DNA of 51,319 nt from a virus: positions 1-51,319 of the IMG/VR virus record IMGVR_UViG_3300042914_002164. One strand, given 5' to 3'. The notes under the pieces were generated by a model. That model was not told where the DNA came from and made no database searches. It was given only the letters and a program-made list of their open reading frames with translations. Positions 16,680-23,957 of the stretch are shown here, piece after piece; the stretch's first letter is position 1; each line of letters begins with the position of its first letter. A program made the position numbers and the translations under genes.

Positions 16680-17413
16680 AGCGTCGGCACCTCGTGCGAC
16701 TTCAGGGCATACGTCCCGATCTTCGTGCAGGTGATCGCGGCGCAGCGGTTGGCGAAGTTCATCGACGTCGGCACATTGCACCCGCTCGTCATGGCAAAGG
16801 CAAATGCCGCGAGGAACGTGTCGCCCGCGCCGCAGACGTCCACTACATCGACAGGGAAACCCGGTGCTACCGTCGTGCTGTTGTGCCGAGCCCCGTCTGC
16901 CCCGAGCGTCACCACGAGGTTTGTGGGCCGTGACAGGAGCGCCGCCTCCTCCGCTGCGTTGATCTTGAACCATGCAGGCCCCAGGCCGCCGAGGTGGCGC
17001 TTCTTCGTGTCGATGTAACAGTGCTTGAAGCGCGACAGTTGGGCGATGTCGTTGTCGGTCAGGAAACCCTTGTTGTAGTCCGAGACGATTACCGCGTCGA
17101 AGTCTTCGGGATTGTAGGTCCTGACATCCTTCCACACCTTGTCTGGCACGTTGTCGTCGTCCACGCGCAGCAGTTGCTGCCCGCTCTTCTCGTCGATGTA
17201 GCGCGTCTTGAACGACACGCCGTTCTTCGGCACCTCGGTTCGTACTTTTACACCGAAAGCTCGGAGGTTGGCGGCGACGTTCAGAGCCATGCCCACGCGG
17301 ATCTCGGTGCCGTGCATCGACAGCAGAGGGGCCGACGCCTCGGGGTTCAGCCGCTTGATGGTGCCGTACTTGTAGACGTCGTGGCACGCATCTCCGATAA
17401 CCAGAAACCTCAT
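16676..17413 (-). CDS. hldA: Heptose-7-phosphate kinase (HldE N-domain type, PfkB family)
   Basis: This 245-residue ribokinase-fold enzyme starts LVIGDACHDVYKYGTIKRLN, close to the first domain of HldE, and continues with NPEASAPLL and MALNVAANLRAFG. The PfkB signature DVCGAGDTF (192-200) carries the catalytic Asp198. It should phosphorylate D-glycero-D-manno-heptose 7-phosphate at C1. The domain is shortened from about 320 residues, and the usual GGAANVA reads GMALNVA. In enterobacteria this domain is fused to the adenylyltransferase. Here the two are separate genes with the cupin gene between them. Confidence 0.88.
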   Translation of the reverse strand: MRFLVIGDACHDVYKYGTIKRLNPEASAPLLSMHGTEIRVGMALNVAANLRAFGVKVRTEVPKNGVSFKTRYIDEKSGQQLLRVDDDNVPDKVWKDVRTYNPEDFDAVIVSDYNKGFLTDNDIAQLSRFKHCYIDTKKRHLGGLGPAWFKINAAEEAALLSRPTNLVVTLGADGARHNSTTVAPGFPVDVVDVCGAGDTFLAAFAFAMTSGCNVPTSMNFANRCAAITCTKIGTYALKSHEVPTL

Positions 17414-17754
17414 TGCCCGTCACCCGGCAACACGCGGTAGTTGTCGTTCGGGTCGTCGTGGGTCGAGACCTCGGACACCGTGCCCTCCTCCAGACAGATC
17501 AACTGGTGCGGCGAGAAGCGCGGGTTGTGCCATATGGCACCCGGCATCAGGCTCATCGTCTGGAGTTTCGCCGTCTTGGTCTCGATCCAGCGCACCTCGA
17601 AGGCGCCCGATCTCACCATCCATGTCTCGGTCTTCTTGGCGTGAAAGTGCATCGAGCACCGGCCGCCCTTCTTAAAGACCAAGTCCTTCCCACAGTACTC
17701 GTCCTCGTCCGACCAGATGAGCTCGTGCCCCCAGCCCTTCTCCACCACACGCAT
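17410..17754 (-). CDS. Single-domain cupin, sugar isomerase-like
   Basis: This 114-residue protein has cupin motif 1 [18 protein letters not shown] (two His and a Glu for metal) and motif 2 around [15 protein letters not shown]. The start [12 protein letters not shown] resembles type II mannose-6-phosphate isomerase-like cupins that travel with heptose and mannose nucleotide-sugar genes in phages and bacteria. The substrate is unknown; an epimerase, isomerase or binding role in the heptose pathway is inference. GGGAG lies 6 nt before the ATG. Its start lies 83 nt inside the upstream adenylyltransferase gene, an unusually long overlap. Confidence 0.82.
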   Translation of the reverse strand: MRVVEKGWGHELIWSDEDEYCGKDLVFKKGGRCSMHFHAKKTETWMVRSGAFEVRWIETKTAKLQTMSLMPGAIWHNPRFSPHQLICLEEGTVSEVSTHDDPNDNYRVLPGDGQ

Positions 17755-18124
17755 TGACTACTCCCGTTGTTGATTTGCCGTCGACATAGGGGAGGATGAC
17801 GACCCGCGCGAGGTCGTGACCCACGACCTCCTGCTCCCTGTAGTCTCCCCCCTTCGTGATGATATCAGGCTTCACGCGCTTGATAAGGGCGTGCGGCGTG
17901 TCTTCGTCGAAAATGTAGACCGCGTCCACGCAGCGCAGGGCGAGCAGCACGCGCTTGCGGTCTTCCTGACAGTTGATCGGGCGGCGGTCGCCCTTCAACC
18001 GGCGCACCGACTCGTCGCTATTCAAGCCAACGACCAGATACTTTCCCAGCGCGCGGGACTGTTCAAGGTACTGGATGTGGCCGACGTGAAGGATGTCGAA
18101 GCAGCCGTTGGTGAAGACTAGCAT
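17672..18124 (-). CDS. hldC: Heptose 1-phosphate adenylyltransferase (HldE C-domain type)
   Basis: This 150-residue nucleotidyltransferase has [17 protein letters not shown] with the catalytic HxGH (13-16), [19 protein letters not shown] and DIITKGGDY, all as in the second domain of HldE/RfaE2. It should transfer AMP from ATP to heptose 1-phosphate. The ATG at 18124 overlaps the methyltransferase stop by 7 nt. After the family's usual end (GKSTTGVV) the frame continues for about 25 residues inside the cupin gene. That tail may be read-through filler, or the sequence may carry a small frame error near the end. Confidence 0.88.
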   Translation of the reverse strand: MLVFTNGCFDILHVGHIQYLEQSRALGKYLVVGLNSDESVRRLKGDRRPINCQEDRKRVLLALRCVDAVYIFDEDTPHALIKRVKPDIITKGGDYREQEVVGHDLARVVILPYVDGKSTTGVVNACGGEGLGARAHLVGRGRVLWEGLGL

Positions 18125-18690
18125 GTGCGCTGTATCGCGACCTGATACCCGGTCGGCGTCTCCAGAACTTTCAGGCGATTCCAGTTGCAGGCGATGAAGG
18201 CGTCCACCGCCTGCTTCGGGCTGTCGTGGATGCTGTCGCCGTAGCGCCAACTGACCGCGTCGTCGAAGAGCATGACACCGTCCTTGTTCAGCAGTTCAAA
18301 ACCAAGCGCCGCGTCGAGCAGCACGTCCTTCGCGAAGTGCGACCCGTCGACGTAGATCAGATCCGCCTTGACTCCTCGCAGGCGCAGGTCGATCAACCCG
18401 TCGAGCGACGTCTTCTCGATCAGCTCCACCTCGGGGAATGCAGCCGCATTGTCGAGGAACTGCCGCTTGGCCTCGTCCAGCACCGGCTGCCGGAGGTTCT
18501 CGGATGCCGTGAACGGGTCGATGACGTAGTAGGAGAACGGCCCGTTCTGACGCAGGAAGCTGGCGAAGTTGAAGGTCGTCTCGCCCTCGAACGCGCCGAT
18601 CTCGACCACCGTCGCCGGGATGCCGATCTCGTTGAGGATGCGGAGGATCGACTGCTTCGTGTGGTCGTGGAAGACGACGCTGAACCTCAT
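18118..18690 (-). CDS. Class I SAM-dependent methyltransferase
   Basis: This 190-residue protein has the SAM-binding glycine motif [14 protein letters not shown] (27-40), an acidic residue in YYVIDPF (Asp58), and [13 protein letters not shown] (Asp115, His118). It ends in [13 protein letters not shown], the pattern of Methyltransf_24-type enzymes found in glycan clusters. It probably methylates a sugar or glycoconjugate made by the neighbouring genes; the acceptor is unknown. Both ends overlap neighbours (ATGA at 18687, 7 nt at 18118). Confidence 0.85.
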   Translation of the reverse strand: MRFSVVFHDHTKQSILRILNEIGIPATVVEIGAFEGETTFNFASFLRQNGPFSYYVIDPFTASENLRQPVLDEAKRQFLDNAAAFPEVELIEKTSLDGLIDLRLRGVKADLIYVDGSHFAKDVLLDAALGFELLNKDGVMLFDDAVSWRYGDSIHDSPKQAVDAFIACNWNRLKVLETPTGYQVAIQRTC

Positions 18691-19388
18691 CTGGCGAGAT
18701 CGTCGTTGCGCTGCGTCGTGCGGCCCTCAAGCGGTCTGCCGAGGATCGTCGTGTCCTTCATGTCTCCCTCCCACCCGTTGTAGGCGTAGATGCCCATCTG
18801 GTGGATCGGGAATACGTCAGCCCGCAGCATGATGTCCAGCGGCGCGCTGATGCCGTACTTGAGCACATGGGCCAGCATGTTCTTCGCGACAGCAGGGTCG
18901 ATGGCGTAGCTGTGAGCGCGGCAGATGAAGTGGTAGTTCGGGCCTTCAGAGGCATGAGGCGGCGTCGGCATGACAGCCCAGCCTTGGTTCACCTGCTCGT
19001 TGCTGCCGAGATAGCAGATCGAGTTGAAGACCGCGTGGTGCTGATATGGTTGAACCATGATCGCGTCATGCTCCAAGACGACCAGCGGCTGATCGTCGAG
19101 CACGCACTTCTGCCACAGGCTGATGTGGCTCAGAGCGCAGGCGACCTCCCCCCGCGTCAGGTAGTGATCCGTCACTTTCACCATCGCAGGCACACCGCCG
19201 TGATGCAGCGGAGGCTTGATCGGGTTCTGGATGCCGTCGTAGGCGTCCCAGTATGACCACTCCATGCCCGCCAGATCGCAGCTATCGGCACACCGCTGCG
19301 CCTTTTCTTCTGACTTGGCGTGGCCCGCTATGCGGATGATGTAGGCTCGGGAGACGGTCTGGTCGTAGCCGTAGTTGAGGGACTGCAA
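18687..19388 (-). CDS. Glycosyltransferase family 25 (LPS-type)
   Basis: This 233-residue protein shows the GT25 pattern: AYIIRI near the start, a conserved LTRGEVACALSHISLW (77-92), then PLVVLEHDA (101-109) with the acidic pair that binds metal and sugar nucleotide. GT25 enzymes add hexoses to lipooligosaccharide core or to protein. The gene starts at TTG, supported by AAAGGA 7 nt upstream and by the absence of a better ATG. It is the first gene of the heptose operon segment after an RCC1 fibre gene, so the fibre or host lipopolysaccharide are both possible acceptors. Confidence 0.85.
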   Translation of the reverse strand: MQSLNYGYDQTVSRAYIIRIAGHAKSEEKAQRCADSCDLAGMEWSYWDAYDGIQNPIKPPLHHGGVPAMVKVTDHYLTRGEVACALSHISLWQKCVLDDQPLVVLEHDAIMVQPYQHHAVFNSICYLGSNEQVNQGWAVMPTPPHASEGPNYHFICRAHSYAIDPAVAKNMLAHVLKYGISAPLDIMLRADVFPIHQMGIYAYNGWEGDMKDTTILGRPLEGRTTQRNDDLAR

Positions 19389-19391
19389 AGG

Positions 19392-20621
19392 TTATCCTTT
19401 GGTGATGGCGAGTGCCGCGTCATTGCCTGCGGAAACTTTGTTCCAGTTGGTGAGAGCGCCAACTTGAACAGGGCTTGACTTGCTGTCGACGGTGCTGTCA
19501 CCAAGTTGTCCAGATGAGTTGATGCCCCAAACATAAAGCTTTCCATCATCTGTGATCGCGGAACCCCAAAAACCGTTTTTGCCCGCCGACACCAGAGACC
19601 AGTTTGTAAGAGCACCAATTTGAACAGGGCTGGAGCGGTAAGTGAGGTTGTTCTGGCCGAGTTGGCCGAACCCATTTCCTCCCCACGACCAAAGGGTACC
19701 GTCTGTCTTTTCTGCAAGGCTGAAGTTACTTCCGAGTGAAACCTGCGCCCAGTCTGTAAGAGCGCCTACTTGAACCGGGCTGGAGCGGGAGATGACGGAG
19801 TTTTGACCAAGTCGGCCAAAAGTCCCAAGGCCCCACGACCAAATAGTTCCGTCTGTTTTTACAGCAGAGGTATGTGCGTTACCAGTTGCCACCTGTGCCC
19901 AGTTTGTAAGAGCGCCGATTTGAATGGGGCTGTTTTTAGCAACTGTTGTGTTGTCCCCAAGCCGCCCGTTTGATCCGCTACCCCAAGCCCAGAGGGTACC
20001 ATCGGTCTTAACAGCTGCTGAAAAAACGTTGCCCGCTGAAGTCTGAGCCCAGTTGGTAAGGGCACCAACCTGCACGGGGCTAGACCTATAGACATTGGCA
20101 CTGTCACCAAGCTCGCCGTTTGATCCGGTACCCCAAGCCCAGAGGGTGCCGTCACTCTTAATGGAGGTGGTATGATTACTGCCAGCTGCCACCTGATACC
20201 AGTTCGTAAGCGCGCCGACTTGGACAGGGCTGGAGCGGTTGATGACACTGTTCTGGCCGAGTTGGCCTTTGGAGTTGGCTCCCCACGTCCAAAGAGTGCC
20301 GTCAGTTTTTATAGAAGTGGAGAAGTTAGAGCCGCCAGAAACCTGCGCCCAGTTAGTCAACGTACCAACTTGGATAGGGCTGGAGCGGTAGATGACGGTG
20401 CCGTCGCCGAGCTGGCCAAAGTTGTTCGCTCCCCAAACATAAAGCGGCCTAGGCAAAAACGGCTGTGGCCAAATCCCAGCTTTCTCCCCAGCCAGAACAT
20501 CCGCCAGCGTCCAGACCCCTGACGCGCTGCCGCCCTCGCCAACAAAATCACCACTGGTCGCAGGGCCAGTGATCGTCGGCGGTGTCTTGCTGATTACGCC
20601 ACCGGGGAAGCGGTCGCCCAT
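19392..20621 (-). CDS. RCC1-repeat seven-bladed propeller protein 1
   Basis: This 409-residue protein has about 70 N-terminal residues (GVISKTPPTITGPATSGDFV), perhaps a virion-attachment segment. Seven RCC1-type units of about 49 residues follow; each has a W-G-x-x-x-x-G-x-L-G turn (GANNFGQLG, GANSKGQLG, GTGSNGELG, GSGSNGRLG, GLGTFGRLG, GGNGFGQLG, GINSSGQLG) and SSPVQVGALTNW. Seven units make one closed beta-propeller. The position among fibre and glycan genes suggests a receptor-binding or surface role. AAGGAG lies 9 nt before the ATG. Confidence 0.85.
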   Translation of the reverse strand: MGDRFPGGVISKTPPTITGPATSGDFVGEGGSASGVWTLADVLAGEKAGIWPQPFLPRPLYVWGANNFGQLGDGTVIYRSSPIQVGTLTNWAQVSGGSNFSTSIKTDGTLWTWGANSKGQLGQNSVINRSSPVQVGALTNWYQVAAGSNHTTSIKSDGTLWAWGTGSNGELGDSANVYRSSPVQVGALTNWAQTSAGNVFSAAVKTDGTLWAWGSGSNGRLGDNTTVAKNSPIQIGALTNWAQVATGNAHTSAVKTDGTIWSWGLGTFGRLGQNSVISRSSPVQVGALTDWAQVSLGSNFSLAEKTDGTLWSWGGNGFGQLGQNNLTYRSSPVQIGALTNWSLVSAGKNGFWGSAITDDGKLYVWGINSSGQLGDSTVDSKSSPVQVGALTNWNKVSAGNDAALAITKG

Positions 20622-20633
20622 CGGAAATACTCC

Positions 20634-21059
20634 TTACAGAGCGTCAACAGCCTCGTGGGTAGTCGCCGCGGCGATCTCGTCCATGCGGGCCTCAAAGACA
20701 ACGCGAGCCGCATCCACGACAGCAGCGTCATACTGCGTCTCGGGATACTGGTCGGTTTCCTTGGCAACCTCTGCATCAACCACGACCTTAAACTCGGCCT
20801 TGGCCTGAGCACGAAGCCCATCCTTGCGCTCGTCAACCTCGATGTCGCGCTTGCCCCAAACGATCTGCGCAGGTTCTACGTCGATGTTGAAGTGGTGCGT
20901 GGTGTAAATCTCGCGGTTCGGGACGATGTCGGGGTGAACCTCGACAGCCTCACGCCAGCCGGGCTCAGACGCCAGCTTGTCAGCCGACGGCTTGTAGTCC
21001 CAAACGTCTTTGACTTGGCCGTTTTTGACGCGAATCCAGTAGCCCGTTTTCGTAGGCAT
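20634..21059 (-). CDS. Small hypothetical protein between fibre genes
   Basis: This 141-residue protein begins TKTGYWIRVKNGQVKDVWDY. It has a beta-rich N-terminal half and a charged helical C-terminal half (AQAKAEFKVVVDAEVAKETD). Its size and place between two fibre-module genes suit a fibre accessory or assembly chaperone, but no family is recognised. AAGGAG lies 8 nt before the ATG. The start lies 80 nt inside the upstream sulfotransferase/glycosyltransferase gene. Confidence 0.65.
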   Translation of the reverse strand: MPTKTGYWIRVKNGQVKDVWDYKPSADKLASEPGWREAVEVHPDIVPNREIYTTHHFNIDVEPAQIVWGKRDIEVDERKDGLRAQAKAEFKVVVDAEVAKETDQYPETQYDAAVVDAARVVFEARMDEIAAATTHEAVDAL

Positions 21060-22800
21060 GGAGCAACTCCTTTTTCAATTCTCCAAAGACCGTCACCCAG
21101 TCCCCGTGTCCAGTTTGACGGAACAGCCGCACGCTGTCGTACCACTCCGTCGTGTTCCCCGGCTTTGCCCAAAGATAATACGGAAGCACGGGCGTGACAA
21201 TCCATGTCGGTATACCCATTGCCGCCGACATGTGGGAAACTGATGTGCAAGACGATACCACAAGATCGCACGAAGCGATAGCCTGCCGGGTGTCTTCCCA
21301 GTGCGCCAAAGGCAGCTCCCTGACCCACGCGGGCCTGTGCTCCGCGCCCTCGTCGCGCTGCAGGCTGACATATTCAACATCCAGCCCCTTGACCGCGTTG
21401 AACAGATACTGCGCCGGGAACAGCCGATGCTGCTGATGCTCAAACTCGGGGTTGCCCTGCCACCGCAGGCCGATCCGAAACTTGTCGCCCTTAGCTACAT
21501 CGGGCTTCGGGATGTAGGCCGACCCGTCAATGTGCTTGTACTGCCAGCCCAGCGGAATGCTGGCCGTCATGCTCGGCACCCAGAAGTCATGCACCACGCC
21601 GAAGGCAGCCTCGTGCTGGATGACCATGTCCACGCCATCAACCTTGCGCATGGTCATCGCCAGCGCGCCGGAGCAGGCCACGATGACCTGATTGCCGCGC
21701 GCCTTCAGCTCGCGGGCATAGCGGACGCCATGTATTTGATCGCCGAGGCCAGCCTCCAAGTTCAACAGGATCGTGCCCGTCGATACCCCATCCCAAAGCG
21801 GCGTCGGCACTTTGGGTGCCTCGTTGCCGAAAACCTTCTCAATCCGGCCCCTGTCCAGCAGCTTCATGCCGTCCAGCAGGTGGCCCTTGCGCATCTCGTA
21901 CCAGCCGCGATTGAAGGCTGCGCGATGGTTCTTCGGCTCCTTGATCGCCAGTTCCTGAGCGATCTCCTCGCCGCGCTTGAAGTCGCCGATGATCCCGGCG
22001 GCCAACTGCATATCAAGCGGGTGGATCATCTCGGTCGTCAGCGGCTTCTCGCGCCAGAAGCAGGGCTGCACGAAGTTCTGGCGCATGTGCTGCAGCACGT
22101 CGGCGGAGTCATCATTGTGACGCTTGGCCAGCTTCGGTGCCACCGTGTGCAGCCCCGGCACCTGCCAGATTTCCTCGTCGCGCTCCTTGGGGGCGTGCTC
22201 GTCAAGGTGGTTGAAGTCGTAGTCGAAGTCGCTGATCTCAAGAAACTCGTGGATGCGGGCCAGCTGCCTCTTGGGGTCGGCGATCAGGTCTTCGTACTCG
22301 ACAAAGAGGAAGCAGGACTGGTCGTACTGAAAGCCCGTGAGAAGCACCTGATAAGACTTCTTGAGGTGGTCGATCAGGTCACTGTTGCGAAGAAAATCCT
22401 CAACGTCATTGGGCTTCGCCACGCGCACGAAGGATGCCGCGCAGTCGTCGATGTTGCGAACGGTGGCGATGATCTTCGGCTTTCGGCCAAGAAGTTCGTG
22501 CAGCACGCGCAGGCTTGAGACTTCGGCCCAGTTCCGCGCCTTGTCGATCACGACAGGCTTTTCCACCTTGGCGTACTTGGCATCCATGATGCCGCGCAAG
22601 ACGGCCTTGATCTGGTCTTCGTCCGGTGCCGCCTGCTCCGCTGAGCTTCCCTGCCACGCCTTGAAGGTGTTGAACATCACCTCGCCCATGCCGCTGGTGG
22701 GGCTGGCGTGAAGGTCGGGATGCTGGTTCAAGAGCGCGGCAAGGACGGTGCTGCCCGAGCGGGGAAGGCCTGCGAGGAAGTGGAAGGTTTTCTGGAGCAT
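20980..22800 (-). CDS. Sulfotransferase / TPR-glycosyltransferase fusion protein
   Basis: This 606-residue protein joins two enzyme types. The N-terminal part (about 1-250) is a PAPS-dependent sulfotransferase: 5'-phosphosulfate loop LPRSGSTVLAALLNQHP (12-28) and 3'-phosphate motif VRNIDDCAASF (114-124). Residues of about 262-335 form a TPR-like helical linker (FKRGEEIAQELAIKEPKNHR). The C-terminal part (about 340-590) matches GT9-fold transferases that follow TPR repeats: LLNLEAGLGDQIHGVRYA, IGLRWQGNPEFEHQQHR, DLVVSSCTSVSHMSAAMG. GT9 includes the heptosyltransferases, which fits the ADP-heptose genes downstream. The start overlaps the RCC1 protein 2 stop (TAATG); the end overlaps the next gene by 80 nt. 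Confidence 0.85.
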   Translation of the reverse strand: MLQKTFHFLAGLPRSGSTVLAALLNQHPDLHASPTSGMGEVMFNTFKAWQGSSAEQAAPDEDQIKAVLRGIMDAKYAKVEKPVVIDKARNWAEVSSLRVLHELLGRKPKIIATVRNIDDCAASFVRVAKPNDVEDFLRNSDLIDHLKKSYQVLLTGFQYDQSCFLFVEYEDLIADPKRQLARIHEFLEISDFDYDFNHLDEHAPKERDEEIWQVPGLHTVAPKLAKRHNDDSADVLQHMRQNFVQPCFWREKPLTTEMIHPLDMQLAAGIIGDFKRGEEIAQELAIKEPKNHRAAFNRGWYEMRKGHLLDGMKLLDRGRIEKVFGNEAPKVPTPLWDGVSTGTILLNLEAGLGDQIHGVRYARELKARGNQVIVACSGALAMTMRKVDGVDMVIQHEAAFGVVHDFWVPSMTASIPLGWQYKHIDGSAYIPKPDVAKGDKFRIGLRWQGNPEFEHQQHRLFPAQYLFNAVKGLDVEYVSLQRDEGAEHRPAWVRELPLAHWEDTRQAIASCDLVVSSCTSVSHMSAAMGIPTWIVTPVLPYYLWAKPGNTTEWYDSVRLFRQTGHGDWVTVFGELKKELLHAYENGLLDSRQKRPSQRRLGLQAVG

Positions 22801-23957
22801 TAGTTGGATGAACCTTGGAAGATGGCAGTTGTAAACCCATTACCGCCAGAAACCTGAGACCAAGCAGTAAGAGCGCCGATCTGAACGGGGCTGGAGCGAA
22901 AAACAACGTTGTTGTCGCCAAGTCCGCCCGCAAAGTTGTTGCCCCACGCCCACAAAGTCCCGTCTGCCTTAATAGCAGAACTTAGGTTATCTCCTGTGCC
23001 CAGCTTTATCGACCAGTTTGTAAGAGCGCCAACCTGAACGGGGCTGGAACGGTCAATAGTATTGCCCTGACCAAGCTGGCCGTTGAAGTTACGACCCCAA
23101 GACCACAAGGTGCCATCCGTCTTTAAGGCGATAACATGACTGGCTCCTGTTGATGGCTTTAGCCAGTTTGTAAGAGCGCCAACCTGAGCAGGGCTGGAGA
23201 GCTCAATGATATTGCCACGACCAAGTTGACCGTTGGAGTTACGACCCCAAGACCACAAGGTGCCATCTGTTTTGACCGCTATGCAGAACGTATCTGAGGC
23301 TGTTGGATGTAAAGATACTTGCGCCCAGTCTGTTAATGCTCCTACTTGAATCGGACTTGATCTGCTTGCGGTGGTACCGTCACCCAAACCTCCATTGGAG
23401 TTTGAGCCCCAAGTCCAAAGAGTGCCATCGGTTTTGATGGAAGCGGAAGAGTATACACTCGCCGAAATCTGTGCCCAGTTGGTAAGAGCGCCGACTTGCA
23501 CTGGGCTGGATTTGTAAATGGTCGTATTGTCGCCTATAGAGCCCCGAGAATTATTCCCCCATGACCAAAGCGTTCCATCAGTTTTAATAGCCAGGCCATG
23601 AACACCACCAGCTTGGATGTCTCCCCAAGTGTTCAATGATCCTATTTGTACTGGGCTAGAGCTGTTTACAGTGGTGCTGTTGCCAAGTTGACCGCTAGAG
23701 TTTAGCCCCCAACCGTAAGCATACCCGTCGTTAGACAAGGCAAGACTAAAATTGCGACCTGCAGAGACCTTAGACCATGTCGTTAAACTTCCGACTTGAA
23801 CTGGGCTGGAACGCCGCTCTACGTCTCCAAAGCCAAGTTGCCCGTTAACATTATACCCCCACGCATACAGCTCGCCCGTCGGCAACCCCGTCCACGTCCC
23901 TGCGGCCACGGCCTGCAGTTGCTCCATCAAGCCCCATTTTGCGGAGAAATTCGGCAT
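22800..23957 (-). CDS. RCC1-repeat seven-bladed propeller protein 2
   Basis: This 385-residue protein is almost wholly RCC1 repeats after a short N-terminus (FSAKWGLMEQLQAVAAG). Seven blade turns are visible (GYNVNGQLG, GLNSSGQLG, GNNSRGSIG, GSNSNGGLG, GRNSNGQLG, GRNFNGQLG, GNNFAGGLG), again one complete propeller. The gene reads more AT-rich than the capsid genes, which may mean recent acquisition. The start follows GGAG and the upstream stop; the end overlaps the sulfotransferase fusion by TAATG, coupling their translation. Probably a surface-exposed fibre or receptor-binding protein. Confidence 0.83.
   Translation of the reverse strand: MPNFSAKWGLMEQLQAVAAGTWTGLPTGELYAWGYNVNGQLGFGDVERRSSPVQVGSLTTWSKVSAGRNFSLALSNDGYAYGWGLNSSGQLGNSTTVNSSSPVQIGSLNTWGDIQAGGVHGLAIKTDGTLWSWGNNSRGSIGDNTTIYKSSPVQVGALTNWAQISASVYSSASIKTDGTLWTWGSNSNGGLGDGTTASRSSPIQVGALTDWAQVSLHPTASDTFCIAVKTDGTLWSWGRNSNGQLGRGNIIELSSPAQVGALTNWLKPSTGASHVIALKTDGTLWSWGRNFNGQLGQGNTIDRSSPVQVGALTNWSIKLGTGDNLSSAIKADGTLWAWGNNFAGGLGDNNVVFRSSPVQIGALTAWSQVSGGNGFTTAIFQGSSN

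Noticed and set aside
16680-17423. Upstream extension of the epimerase frame
   Set aside because: The extra 248 residues are an out-of-frame reading of the heptose kinase gene; the Rossmann start MILITGHRG and the ATGA overlap fix the real start.
21301-22518. 405-residue + strand frame
   Set aside because: Lies wholly opposite the sulfotransferase/glycosyltransferase gene, which has clear motifs.
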